Shown here piece by piece: positions 7,647-14,338 of a stretch of DNA of 30,800 nt. The stretch is from positions 1 to 30,800 of IMG/VR virus record IMGVR_UViG_3300001589_000094; one strand, 5' to 3'. Numbering within the stretch: position 1 is the stretch's first letter; every line of letters begins with the position of its first letter. Both the position numbers and the translations under genes were made by a program. The notes below the pieces were generated by a model, which saw only the letters and a list, made by a program, of their open reading frames with translations, searched no databases and had not been told where the DNA came from. This stretch comes from a virus.

Positions 7647-8076
7647 AACCTAACTTTAATTCGTCTTTGAAAAATGTTTTAAATAACCACCTTTCACTAC
7701 CGTAAGCCTCCATTTCCCATGGAAGTTTTCTATAAGAAACTTCTGAAAAATCTTTCTTATACCAACGGTTCATATTTACACCATGCAGTTCGCCTTTTAG
7801 GAATTGCTTGGCATGTATAAGTTCGTGGCATAAAGTTCTAAGCATTTCTGGGTATGTATAACGTTCACCATATGATGTTCTAGCAATTTCAATCTCTGCA
7901 CCATACTTGTCTCCGGAGCAAAGGCCTGCACATTCATCATCAATTACTGTGTTTACATAAACATCTACAAACTTGGTTGTTTGTGTTTTAGGTAAGTAGT
8001 CGTTAAGTATTTGCTCTGAGATTTCAATAACTTGTTGTTTGTTTTTAAGTTGGCCGTGAATGTCTACCCAAATCAT
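7645..8076 (-). CDS. SprT-like zinc metalloprotease
   Basis: TLCHELIHAKQFLKGEL (81-97) contains the HExxH zinc-binding and catalytic motif (H84, E85, H88). The downstream WEMEAYGSE (120-128) offers an acidic third ligand in the position expected for SprT/gluzincin-like folds. The 143-aa length matches a minimal SprT-like domain. There is no signal peptide, so it is probably an intracellular protease or peptidase acting on phage or host proteins. The start overlaps the end of the upstream gene by 4 bp, and the end is followed after 11 bp by the deformylase gene. Confidence 0.75.
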   Translation of the reverse strand: MIWVDIHGQLKNKQQVIEISEQILNDYLPKTQTTKFVDVYVNTVIDDECAGLCSGDKYGAEIEIARTSYGERYTYPEMLRTLCHELIHAKQFLKGELHGVNMNRWYKKDFSEVSYRKLPWEMEAYGSERWLFKTFFKDELKLG

Positions 8077-8402
8077 TTAAATTTCCTTTCAATATAATTA
8101 TTTAGTTGTTTCTTCCACTCACCTAATAGTTCTGAAAGAGTTCTGCCTTCTTTATCTCCGTATCGCTTTTTTAGTTTTAAGTAGTAATCTTCTGATGCTG
8201 GAATTATTTTTGTTTCGTTTGGTTCTAACTCGTACCCGTTATACTCACCACCTTTATCACCTGCTGAGATTGTATATCCGCCATGCCTATATGTAATAAT
8301 CATACAACCATTTTGAGCAAGTAAACTTGAAACATTTTCATACTCTTCTATAATTTTAAAATCTTCAGCAATTTTATTTATTTTGTCTGTATATTGACTC
8401 AT
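8073..8402 (-). CDS. Hypothetical protein (109 aa)
   Basis: No recognised family. The N-terminal third and the C-terminus look helical (DKINKIAEDFKIIEEYE; LGEWKKQLNNYIERKFK). The middle is Gly/Tyr-rich with YRHGGYTISAGDKGGEYNGY. There is no membrane segment. It is translationally coupled to the SprT-like gene (4-bp overlap). The start follows 12 nt after the 3' end of tRNA-Glu, and a late-type octamer sits between them. Confidence 0.7.
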   Translation of the reverse strand: MSQYTDKINKIAEDFKIIEEYENVSSLLAQNGCMIITYRHGGYTISAGDKGGEYNGYELEPNETKIIPASEDYYLKLKKRYGDKEGRTLSELLGEWKKQLNNYIERKFK

Positions 8403-8407
8403 AATAT

Positions 8408-8415
8408 TATTTAGT
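8408..8415 (-). promoter_or_regulatory. Late promoter-like octamer ACTAAATA
   Basis: ACTAAATA on the minus strand ends 5 nt (ATATT) before the ATG at 8402. Its first base is the last base of the tRNA-Glu CCA end, so promoter and tRNA are packed together. Confidence 0.4.
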
Positions 8416-8489
8416 GGTACTCCGTAGGAGAGTCGAACTCCTGTTGCCGAGATGAAAACCCGGTGTCCTAACCACTAGACGAACGGAGC
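8415..8489 (-). tRNA. tRNA-Glu (anticodon UUC)
   Basis: The minus strand folds as a full cloverleaf. The acceptor stem GCTCCGT pairs with ACGGAGT (first pair G-U). The anticodon stem CCGGG/CTCGG encloses the loop TTTTCAT with anticodon TTC. The T arm is GGAGTTCGACTCTCC. Discriminator A and CCA are encoded. The length is 75 nt. Confidence 0.95.
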
Positions 8490-8497
8490 AGAAAAAC

Positions 8498-8579
8498 GTG
8501 TGAGTATGTAGTCCACTTAGGGAATTTACAGGACTATGTCCAACCCAATTTACGAAAGACCATTCGTACATACTCTCAC
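8498..8579 (-). ncRNA. Structured RNA candidate between dexA and tRNA-Glu
   Basis: The arms 8567-8579 and 8498-8510 pair over 12 of 13 positions (minus: GTGAGAGTATGTA with TACATACTCACAC). Inside lie further helices: CGAA/TTCG closing a 6-nt loop, GGAC-ATA-GTCC, and GGG/CCC around the latter. The result would be a multi-branched fold of about 80 nt. On the minus strand the closing helix is followed by CGTTTTTC, a short U-run, and then by tRNA-Glu 8 nt further on. It begins at the last base of the dexA stop codon. It could be a terminator-like element, an RNA-processing signal for the tRNA, or a small RNA. It is not a tRNA, because the 7-5-5-5 stem pattern and T loop are missing. Confidence 0.35.
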
Positions 8580-9118
8580 TATCTAGGTAGCACATTGAAG
8601 TCCCTATAGAACTTCTGTACACATACTGCCTGCCACCTAGAATCTTCTAAGGCATTATGTAAGTTTTGTTGGATATCTTTACGTGGATCTCTAGGCATGA
8701 TCTTGAATAGTGTTCTGCAATCACTAATCTGCCAGTAGAACCAATTTTTATGATGTCCAAACGCATCAAAGAAGTTTTCTAATATAACCATATCAAACTG
8801 AGGACCTTGACACCAAACAGCCTCACACCCTGTGAGCCAACCATTTAGTTCCTTCATAAACTGATAAACATCAGTTCTTCCAGATTCACCAAACGCATCT
8901 TCCTGTATTTCAGGATGTTGTTTTGCCCACCAAGCCAATGTATCTTCATTAACTTCTCGGTCTATTTCTGTTTGAGCATCAACATCTAAACGCCAGTGTT
9001 TACCATCATGCGGTTCATTACTGTTAAAGGGATCAAACTTAATTGCTCCTACAGATAATATAACTGCATTAGGCTTAGTACCTAGTGTTTCTATGTCTAT
9101 CATAGCATGTGTGGCCAT
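8579..9118 (-). CDS. dexA: DEDDh 3'-5' exonuclease, DexA-like
   Basis: MIDIETLGT (6-14) is the ExoI DxE motif (D8, E10). QGPQFDMVILENF holds the ExoII Asp (D109). HNALEDSRWQA (154-164) is the ExoIII HxxxxD motif (H154, D159). The order and 179-aa size match the phage exonuclease A (DexA) group of DEDDh nucleases, which degrade DNA from the 3' end during phage DNA metabolism. A consensus sigma70 promoter lies upstream and a TTGGAG ribosome-binding site precedes the ATG. Early expression is likely. Confidence 0.85.
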   Translation of the reverse strand: MATHAMIDIETLGTKPNAVILSVGAIKFDPFNSNEPHDGKHWRLDVDAQTEIDREVNEDTLAWWAKQHPEIQEDAFGESGRTDVYQFMKELNGWLTGCEAVWCQGPQFDMVILENFFDAFGHHKNWFYWQISDCRTLFKIMPRDPRKDIQQNLHNALEDSRWQAVCVQKFYRDFNVLPR

Positions 9119-9141
9119 ATGAATACTCCAATTAAGTAAAC

Positions 9142-9169
9142 ATTATAGCAGAATATATGAGTTTGTCAA
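9142..9169 (-). promoter_or_regulatory. Consensus sigma70 promoter for dexA
   Basis: On the minus strand TTGACA (9164-9169), a 16-bp spacer and TATAAT (9142-9147, preceded by TGC) match both consensus hexamers exactly. It lies 23 bp upstream of the dexA ATG, with TTGGAG as ribosome-binding site in between. This is the expected form of a phage early promoter read by host RNA polymerase. Confidence 0.85.
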
Positions 9170-9189
9170 CCTAAAAAGGTACTTTTAAG

Positions 9190-9831
9190 TTACTGTTTTT
9201 TAACGATTTTAGATAAATCTTTTCTTGCTTTTTCGGAAAATATCAGGTTAAAACTGATACTATACCTGGAATCCTCTTCACTGTATATGGGTAAAGTTCC
9301 ATGCATTAAGTCTGCTGGAAATACATATACATCTCCTGTCTTAGGCTCTATAGTAGTTGTAGACTTCCCAAAGCCATCATTTAAGTTGCCTGAGTGATAA
9401 AAAGTTAGTAGGCCTGCTTTGTTAGAATCATTACGTTCATAGGGTATAGGCGTGTTGATCATAACATGCGGAAATACAACTATTACAATACTGTGACCTA
9501 TGTGATTATGTGGTGGTTGGTGCTCGTATATCTTTTGATTGTTATACCATGCACCTGCATAGTCTATGTGTGATGTAAGTAAGGGTTTTAGTTTTCCGTA
9601 GTATCCTGAATCAATATTATTGAGATATTCTAATGCAATACTTTTAATACGTTCTAAAATATCACTATTTGCTAAAGCAGGTAAAATACTTTTTTCTTCT
9701 TTAATTAAACCTACTAATACTTTATTTGCATCAGGCAACGAGGGATTACATATTGCCATTAATGTATCACATTCTGATTGCGATATTTTATCTAGTCCTA
9801 TACTAGGTCCAAATGGCTTTAGGGTTTGCAT
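9190..9831 (-). CDS. Putative 2OG-Fe(II) oxygenase (213 aa)
   Basis: AWYNNQKIYEHQPPHNHIGH (94-113) carries the proximal His cluster (H108/H110). PKTGDVYVFPADLMHGTLPI (163-182) carries the distal His (H177). SRYSISFNLIF (188-198) supplies the Arg (R189) expected to bind 2-oxoglutarate. This combination is typical of the 'putative 2OG-Fe(II) oxygenase' family common in marine phages. The ATG shares its A with the stop codon of the upstream glycosyltransferase gene (TAATG), so it is translationally coupled as the last gene of a four-gene block with two glycosyltransferases and another oxygenase. A target in glycan or sugar-nucleotide modification is plausible but unproven. Confidence 0.75.
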   Translation of the reverse strand: MQTLKPFGPSIGLDKISQSECDTLMAICNPSLPDANKVLVGLIKEEKSILPALANSDILERIKSIALEYLNNIDSGYYGKLKPLLTSHIDYAGAWYNNQKIYEHQPPHNHIGHSIVIVVFPHVMINTPIPYERNDSNKAGLLTFYHSGNLNDGFGKSTTTIEPKTGDVYVFPADLMHGTLPIYSEEDSRYSISFNLIFSEKARKDLSKIVKKQ

Positions 9832-10679
9832 TACAGAGTAATGATTGTGTCATCAGGCAATTCATCGTCGCCTACAGAATCTAATTGACCTGCACCCTTG
9901 ACTCCTTCTGCCCATTGCATCTTCTCAAATGGATCTTGCTCACCTTCTTTTACTTTGTTCCACCAAGTTAAGTCTCCTTTACCTGTTGCTTCTAAGAACC
10001 AAGCAATCTTATGAGCAGTATTTACTCTTGCTTGTTGCATTTGAGGGTGGCCAAAGTCTGCAGGATCTTCTGGATTACCTTCCATGTATTTTCTGTCTTT
10101 GAAAGTTTGGTCATCATTATTGCCTGTAATGTCTGCTCTGTCATGAACAAACGTAACATCAATTCTTTCAAAGATATCTAACATGTATGCAATATGACTT
10201 AGCCAAGCATCGTTCTGTGCATTTTGACTTAGATGTCCCATAAGTATAAACCAATCTTTAGGGACAATTGGCAGTATAGCATAAGGATGACCGTCATGGT
10301 TATCATGTGGAGCAAGTAATTTAAATTCTCCTGTGTGAGAGTTAATTACTTCATCCCAATCTTTTGTTTCCATTAAGCAATCATCATTCCAAAAGAATAA
10401 CCAATCTCCTGATGCATTGCCGGCCAATGTATTTACATACTGATGTAAGTTTTCATAGCCTAATGGTTTAAAAATATTTGCTTTTGTTTCAACACCTTTT
10501 TCTTGTAGGATAGGGCCTAGTTCTGATTTAACATACTCGATAACTTCTTGGTCATCTTCGTCCATGCCTAAAATAATTTCAATTTGTTTTGGTTCTTTAA
10601 CGTTATCTAAGAGAGTCATTAGACTTGTTTTTAATACTTCTGTTCTTCCTCTTGTTGGAAGCAATACTGATATTTTCAT
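9831..10679 (-). CDS. Glycosyltransferase family 2-like protein
   Basis: The N-terminus MKISVLLPTRGRTEVLKTSL is the classic first strand and helix of a GT2/GT-A enzyme. IEIILGMDEDD (34-43) gives the second acidic segment. SGDWLFFWNDDCLM (90-103) provides the DxD-like NDD (98-100) that binds metal and nucleotide sugar. The C-terminal part has HDRADITGNNDDQTFKDRKY, another acidic loop. No membrane segments are seen, so it should be cytoplasmic. Its ATG overlaps the stop of the upstream glycosyltransferase-like gene by one base, and its own stop overlaps the next start in the same way. Confidence 0.75.
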   Translation of the reverse strand: MKISVLLPTRGRTEVLKTSLMTLLDNVKEPKQIEIILGMDEDDQEVIEYVKSELGPILQEKGVETKANIFKPLGYENLHQYVNTLAGNASGDWLFFWNDDCLMETKDWDEVINSHTGEFKLLAPHDNHDGHPYAILPIVPKDWFILMGHLSQNAQNDAWLSHIAYMLDIFERIDVTFVHDRADITGNNDDQTFKDRKYMEGNPEDPADFGHPQMQQARVNTAHKIAWFLEATGKGDLTWWNKVKEGEQDPFEKMQWAEGVKGAGQLDSVGDDELPDDTIITL

Positions 10680-11623
10680 TATCCTGCCTCCTGACCTCTT
10701 CTATGATTATTCTCACCTGTAAACAATTTTCTAATATTGCCACGGAACGTATAATGCCCTACATGGTTAAGTGCTGTTCTAGGATCTAACCAAACATCAC
10801 CACCCATTTCTTGCCAACGTCTGCAGAATGTGTAGTCCTCTGACAAGTAACGTCTGCTATCTGGGTCAATAATACAATCAAATAATGCATACATAAATGG
10901 TTCAAACTTCATATCTACATTGATATCATTTACATATTTTGTTTCAGGATGGTTATCAAACATTTGCTGAATAACATCTTTCTGTATACACATAAAGCCT
11001 GTGCCAGCATCTTTTAATTTTACAAGATTATCTTGTACTTGAACTTGTGGAGTTTGATTACCGTCTTTGTCTTTCAAGAACTCAAAGTTTACAACATAGT
11101 TTGAACTGTGTCCTTCAATAGTTTCTGCATCCTCATTCATATCTGGGTTTCTTGCGGCACCAAGTATGCTTGTCCAATTAATTGCTTTCTTAGGATATGC
11201 ACCGACAACAACTGGTTTATCATATGCAACCATTCTTAATATATCTTCTGGATTAAATTCAATATCTGCATCAATAAAGAATAAATGTGTTGCTGAGGTA
11301 TTTTCCATAAAGAAACTTGTTAATGTGTTTCTACCTCTTGTAATCAAACTTTCATTTGCTAGTGTGCTAACTGTGTACTGAATATTATACTTGTTACATA
11401 AAATAACAAGCCTCATCATACTTCTAAAGTATGGTTCTCCTATTTGCCCACCATAGCAAGGTGTTGCTATAAAAATGTGTTTGTCTCTTAATGTAGAAAG
11501 TGGAATTTCAATTTTTGAATCTAAGAGCTGAAACAGAGAATCATCTTCTGCTGAGGTTGTTTGTGGTGCCTTTGCAGGAGCAGTTGTTTTCTTTGTTGCT
11601 GTAGTTTTTTTCTTTTTAGCCAT
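10679..11623 (-). CDS. Glycosyltransferase-like protein with Lys/Thr/Ala-rich N-terminus
   Basis: After a low-complexity basic N-terminus (residues 1-25, rich in K, T, A), the protein reads as a GT-A domain. HIFIATPCYGGQIGEPYFRS (49-68) is the first strand. HLFFIDADIEFNPEDI (113-128) holds the DxD motif (D118, D120). DAGTGFMCIQKDV is the acceptor-site segment, and YLSEDYTFCRRWQEMGG has the ED base-like motif. Proteins of this kind are common in marine T4-like phages. It is coupled to the GT2 gene by a one-base TAATG overlap and follows the fused oxygenase gene after 6 bp. The acceptor is unknown; phage DNA, virion protein or host glycan are possible. Confidence 0.7.
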   Translation of the reverse strand: MAKKKKTTATKKTTAPAKAPQTTSAEDDSLFQLLDSKIEIPLSTLRDKHIFIATPCYGGQIGEPYFRSMMRLVILCNKYNIQYTVSTLANESLITRGRNTLTSFFMENTSATHLFFIDADIEFNPEDILRMVAYDKPVVVGAYPKKAINWTSILGAARNPDMNEDAETIEGHSSNYVVNFEFLKDKDGNQTPQVQVQDNLVKLKDAGTGFMCIQKDVIQQMFDNHPETKYVNDINVDMKFEPFMYALFDCIIDPDSRRYLSEDYTFCRRWQEMGGDVWLDPRTALNHVGHYTFRGNIRKLFTGENNHRRGQEAG

Positions 11624-11629
11624 TGTTGG

Positions 11630-12766
11630 TTACCTTGTGTGTCCTAATAATAAATCTGGATCTTCTTCATTGTTTATATATTCGAAAATCGCATTGATAT
11701 AGTTTAATTCTGAGTCATTGTTTAAGTATATACTCTCATCAGCAAAAAGTAAATGAGTATCATTACTTAATGCTAAATTAAATAGATAATCTCGCCTTTC
11801 TTTGTCCTCAGTTAATCCTAATATACTTGGCAATACTATGCCAGTTATGTTAGGGTCTTTTATAAAGTCTTCTAGCATTGGTTCCCAATGACAAAAACTT
11901 AATTCCAAAGGATAGTCTACTGGCACGATGCCTACGTCTTTACAAAACTTATCCATCTGTATGCTTGTGATAAAGAATGGTGTTGTTTTACAAAAACGAC
12001 TGTTCATGTCAATGTAGTTAATCCATGTTCTACTTGTGTCTACATTACTTATAGACTGTCTGTAGTTCCTAAATAGTCTAAAGTAAGCACCTGGTCTACG
12101 TCTACCATAGTTGCCGCCTTTAACTAAAATTCTTGTGTCGAAACTCCAACGTGTAATATCTGTATCGTTGTTTACGTTTCCGTGTATGTGTCCTTGTTGG
12201 AATAGCCAACTTTGTCCTGGAGATGTTGTGCAAGGAATTGAATGTTCTAAACATAATGCTTGTATCTCTTGATAACTTAATTGTTCATCATAGGTCTTTT
12301 GTGTAATCATTCTGCTTTCTTCCCATGGAAGTATTTGCATAGTGTTTGTATCCCATGCTTCTGTGAGAGGCGTCCAAATACTGTACATGCCTGGCCCATG
12401 TCCAAACCAAATGCCCTGATGAAAGTTTAATGTTCTACCATGCTTTGCTTGATCAGGTATTACCATACGCAAGCCAACTACGTCTTGTATCATAAAATCC
12501 TCACCGTCTATCTGTGGTGATATAACATCTTCAAAAAAGTCATCTAACTTTCTTGCAAACTCTTCTGATTTACATATACGTTGTATGTTCCATGCAAAGT
12601 CATTTAAGTCCTTTGGGTCCATTACTTTATGAGTAGTCTCTAGTGTTTCTATTTGAGGATACTTTTCTTGAACTGCTTCTAAGAAATATTGACGCCAATT
12701 ATGTTTTTCTAAATCATAATTTACAATTTGGTTATCCCAACGAGGGTCTAGTTTATTTGGTTCCAT
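11630..12766 (-). CDS. Fusion: sporadic carbohydrate cluster 2OG-Fe(II) oxygenase + LIC12192-like domain
   Basis: Residues about 90-235 read as a phytanoyl-dioxygenase-like domain: RTLNFHQGIWFGHGPGMYSI, WTPLTEAWDTNTM, LFQQGHIHGNVNNDTDITRW (distal His, and Arg R206), then GAYFRLF. This resembles the 2OG-Fe(II) oxygenase of the 'sporadic carbohydrate cluster' (TIGR04322 as I recall it). Residues about 247-362 (YIDMNSRFCKTTPFFITSIQ, LELSFCHWEPMLEDF, GIVLPSILGLTEDKERRDYL, LLFADESI) match the pattern of the LIC12192 family (TIGR04323) from the same clusters. Having both in one polypeptide is notable. The iron-site motif reads H116-Q-G118 instead of HxD/E. Downstream are two glycosyltransferases and an oxygenase. 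Confidence 0.6.
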   Translation of the reverse strand: MEPNKLDPRWDNQIVNYDLEKHNWRQYFLEAVQEKYPQIETLETTHKVMDPKDLNDFAWNIQRICKSEEFARKLDDFFEDVISPQIDGEDFMIQDVVGLRMVIPDQAKHGRTLNFHQGIWFGHGPGMYSIWTPLTEAWDTNTMQILPWEESRMITQKTYDEQLSYQEIQALCLEHSIPCTTSPGQSWLFQQGHIHGNVNNDTDITRWSFDTRILVKGGNYGRRRPGAYFRLFRNYRQSISNVDTSRTWINYIDMNSRFCKTTPFFITSIQMDKFCKDVGIVPVDYPLELSFCHWEPMLEDFIKDPNITGIVLPSILGLTEDKERRDYLFNLALSNDTHLLFADESIYLNNDSELNYINAIFEYINNEEDPDLLLGHTR

Positions 12767-12784
12767 TTGTATAATCCTTTAAAG

Positions 12785-12860
12785 TGGTGGAGCCAGGGAG
12801 GATCGAACTCCCGACCTCCGCATTGCAAACGCGGCGCTCTCCCGGCTGAGCTATGGCCCC
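12785..12860 (-). tRNA. tRNA-Ala (anticodon UGC)
   Basis: A complete minus-strand cloverleaf. The acceptor GGGGCCA pairs with TGGCTCC. The D arm has AGCTCAGCCGGGAGAGC. The anticodon stem CCGCG/TGCGG holds the loop TTTGCAA with anticodon TGC. The T arm is GGGAGTTCGATCCTCCC. Discriminator A and CCA are encoded. The length is 76 nt. It is more GC-rich than its surroundings. Confidence 0.96.
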
Positions 12861-12870
12861 GGTCTGAATA

Positions 12871-13119
12871 TTAACCTAAGTTTCTATTTAGATATGCAGT
12901 CATTCTGTCGCCTACTCTTTTAGAGTTTCTTGCGACATTGTTACCAATTGTTTCAGCATTCTTCATTAAATTTTTGCTGATTTGCTCTGCGTTCTTTTGA
13001 ACGTTCTCGCCAATTTTAGAAAAATCAAAATCGATGTCTACGATTTCTCTATCTAAGATAGATGTTGATTTTGCTACTGCTTTTTTAGTAACTTTTTTGG
13101 TTGCTTTTGCTTTTACCAT
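12871..13119 (-). CDS. Small basic protein of unknown function (82 aa)
   Basis: Residues 1-18 are Lys/Ala/Thr-rich (MVKAKATKKVTKKAVAKS), followed by a short acidic patch, DREIVDIDFDF. A long amphipathic helix then shows Asn at near-regular spacing (NVQKNAEQISKNLMKNAETI). No membrane segment is seen. The basic tail could bind nucleic acid or acid surfaces. The family is not recognised. AGGA about 8 nt before the ATG is a weak ribosome-binding site. The gene lies between tRNA-Thr and tRNA-Ala and probably shares their transcript. A small hairpin, GTTGC-AATA-GCAAC on the minus strand, lies about 10 nt upstream of the start. Confidence 0.65.
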   Translation of the reverse strand: MVKAKATKKVTKKAVAKSTSILDREIVDIDFDFSKIGENVQKNAEQISKNLMKNAETIGNNVARNSKRVGDRMTAYLNRNLG

Positions 13120-13166
13120 TTTGTTATCCTGTTGCTATTGCAACGTTATCATTATGAATAAAGTAA

Positions 13167-13242
13167 TGGTGCTGGTAGTCGGGTTCGAACTGACGACCTA
13201 CTGATTACAAATCAGTTGCTCTACCAACTGAGCTATACCAGC
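13167..13242 (-). tRNA. tRNA-Thr (anticodon UGU)
   Basis: A full minus-strand cloverleaf. The acceptor GCTGGTA pairs with TACCAGC. The D arm is AGCTCAGTTGGTAGAGC. The anticodon stem ACTGA/TCAGT encloses the loop TTTGTAA with anticodon TGT. The T arm GTCAGTTCGAACCCGAC has one A-C mismatch. Discriminator A and CCA are encoded. The length is 76 nt. Confidence 0.95.
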
Positions 13243-13262
13243 CTTAAGTATTACTTAATTCA

Positions 13263-13275
13263 AATAGTATTTAAT
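13263..13275 (-). promoter_or_regulatory. Late promoter-like sequence upstream of tRNA-Thr
   Basis: The minus strand reads ATTAAATACTATT, which matches the extended T4 late consensus (TATAAATACTATT) at all but the first two bases. It lies about 20 bp before the 5' end of tRNA-Thr, so it could drive the tRNA-Thr/small gene/tRNA-Ala block. Confidence 0.4.
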
Positions 13276-13279
13276 GGTT

Positions 13280-13447
13280 TTATCTTTCTTGGAATGGTTT
13301 TTTCGAAACAAACTCATTTAGGCGTTCAGCCTCTTTAAGTACGTCTTCTGTGGTGGGCATATCTTCTGGATTCTTTGCCTTTGCTTGTAGAATTTCTCTT
13401 GCTTCTTTGACTAAGTCCAGTCTAATTTCGTATGGTGTTTTTGACAT
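13280..13447 (-). CDS. Small protein (55 aa), unknown function
   Basis: The minus strand encodes a 55-residue protein starting MSKTPYEIRLDLVKEAREIL, continuing QAKAKNPEDMPTTEDVLKEA and ending KKPFQER before a TAA. The 'PYEIRLDLxxEAxxIL' start resembles a family of very small proteins I recall in marine T4-like phages. It is helical and charged, without a membrane segment. Support for its reality comes from the late octamer GATAAATA exactly 5 nt before the ATG, as for other genes here. Its role is unknown. Confidence 0.7.
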   Translation of the reverse strand: MSKTPYEIRLDLVKEAREILQAKAKNPEDMPTTEDVLKEAERLNEFVSKKPFQER

Positions 13448-13469
13448 GCTAATATTTATCGACTATAAT
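13441..13469 (+). promoter_or_regulatory. Consensus sigma70 promoter on the plus strand, antisense to the lipase gene
   Basis: TTGACA (13441-13446), a 17-bp spacer and TATAAT (13464-13469) match both hexamers and the ideal spacing exactly. It points right, into the 3' end of the minus-strand lipase gene, where no plus-strand gene is credible. The predicted start, near 13476, is 10 bp outside the lipase stop. The spacer contains the minus-strand late octamer of the 55-aa gene. It is either an antisense RNA promoter or a chance match. Confidence 0.45.
13453..13460 (-). promoter_or_regulatory. T4-type late promoter GATAAATA
   Basis: GATAAATA on the minus strand ends 5 nt (TTAGC) before the ATG of the 55-aa gene at 13447. 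It lies inside the spacer of the opposing sigma70 promoter. Confidence 0.5.
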
Positions 13470-13485
13470 GAAAATAGTTATATAC

Positions 13486-14292
13486 CTACTTTGGTAATTG
13501 CTCGCCGTTGTCATCCATGTTGTAAAGGAACTCATGGTACTTGCCCATGGAGTGATCAGCAAAGCCGTCTATTAAGTTAAACGATTTTAATGCTTGCCAA
13601 TGTCCTCTACATTTGTCTTTAAATCTTTGTAGCCAAGATGCTTTTCTAATGTTGCCATATGTGTTAATGTATCTTAGAACACCACCGTGTCTAAAGAATA
13701 ACCAACTTGGCGGAACTGCTGTAACTAGGTCGTTGTTATTTCTGTATCTGTAGTAAGAAAGATCTGATACACAATTAAGGAATTCTTTATTACCTACTCT
13801 TGGTTGCCCAAATGTATGTAGTCCACCGCTTGGCTGTAATTCTGCCGCAACTAATACTGCCATTGCTCCACCTAAACTATGTCCTGTTACCCATACAGTT
13901 TTGGTTCCTTTCTTGTCGTGTTTTGTTAATGCTTCTTTAATGCCAGTAATAACTTTAAAATACTCATCATAGAAACCTCTATGTACTCTGCCGCCTAAAT
14001 GATGTTCCACTGGAAACATTTTTAAGTCTGCAACAACATCGTTAAGTGCTGTTGGTTCTGTTCCTCGGCATGCAATAAGGACGTCATCTTTATCACTCAT
14101 TACATAAGCCTGTGCACCTTCAACATCTATATATGTTGGCGGTAAAGGTTTGTTTAAAAACTTTTTGAGTGGAGCCAAGTCTTTGATACCTGGTCTTGAA
14201 TCTAATAATTGTTTTGGTTCGCAATAGCATTGATGTGCGAACATGCTTAATAGTAAACCGCGTTCACGGTAACTCATATCTTTTACTGCCAT
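13486..14292 (-). CDS. Class 3 lipase (alpha/beta hydrolase)
   Basis: VWVTGHSLGGAMAVLVAAEL (133-152) contains the nucleophile elbow GHSLGG with S139. D188 in RNNNDLVTAVPP and H247 in FADHSMGKY complete the triad at the spacing of class 3 lipases. ACRGTEPT (74-81) is the family's N-terminal oxyanion segment, and GQPRVGNKEF also fits. No signal peptide or lid-anchoring helix is evident, so it would act after lysis or reach membranes with other lysis proteins. The ATG is preceded by TAGGAGT, a good ribosome-binding site, and a late octamer lies 46 bp upstream. It could hydrolyse host phospholipids at the end of infection. Confidence 0.88.
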   Translation of the reverse strand: MAVKDMSYRERGLLLSMFAHQCYCEPKQLLDSRPGIKDLAPLKKFLNKPLPPTYIDVEGAQAYVMSDKDDVLIACRGTEPTALNDVVADLKMFPVEHHLGGRVHRGFYDEYFKVITGIKEALTKHDKKGTKTVWVTGHSLGGAMAVLVAAELQPSGGLHTFGQPRVGNKEFLNCVSDLSYYRYRNNNDLVTAVPPSWLFFRHGGVLRYINTYGNIRKASWLQRFKDKCRGHWQALKSFNLIDGFADHSMGKYHEFLYNMDDNGEQLPK

Positions 14293-14338
14293 GTGTTGTT
14301 ACTCCTACCTAACCACAATGTGTGTTATTATATATATG

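Noticed and set aside
8371-8384. AAATAAATAAAA on the minus strand
   Set aside because: Internal to the 109-aa gene and explained by its Lys/Asn/Ile codons.
8498-8579. Hammerhead ribozyme, glutamine riboswitch or extra tRNA
   Set aside because: The conserved core sequences and the tRNA stem pattern are absent; kept only as an unnamed structured RNA candidate.
8407-8622. 71-aa minus-strand open frame over tRNA-Glu
   Set aside because: Covers the tRNA and the structured RNA candidate; not a credible protein.
13350-13580. 76-aa plus-strand open frame near the antisense promoter
   Set aside because: It starts upstream of the promoter and is antisense to the 55-aa and lipase genes; no family likeness.
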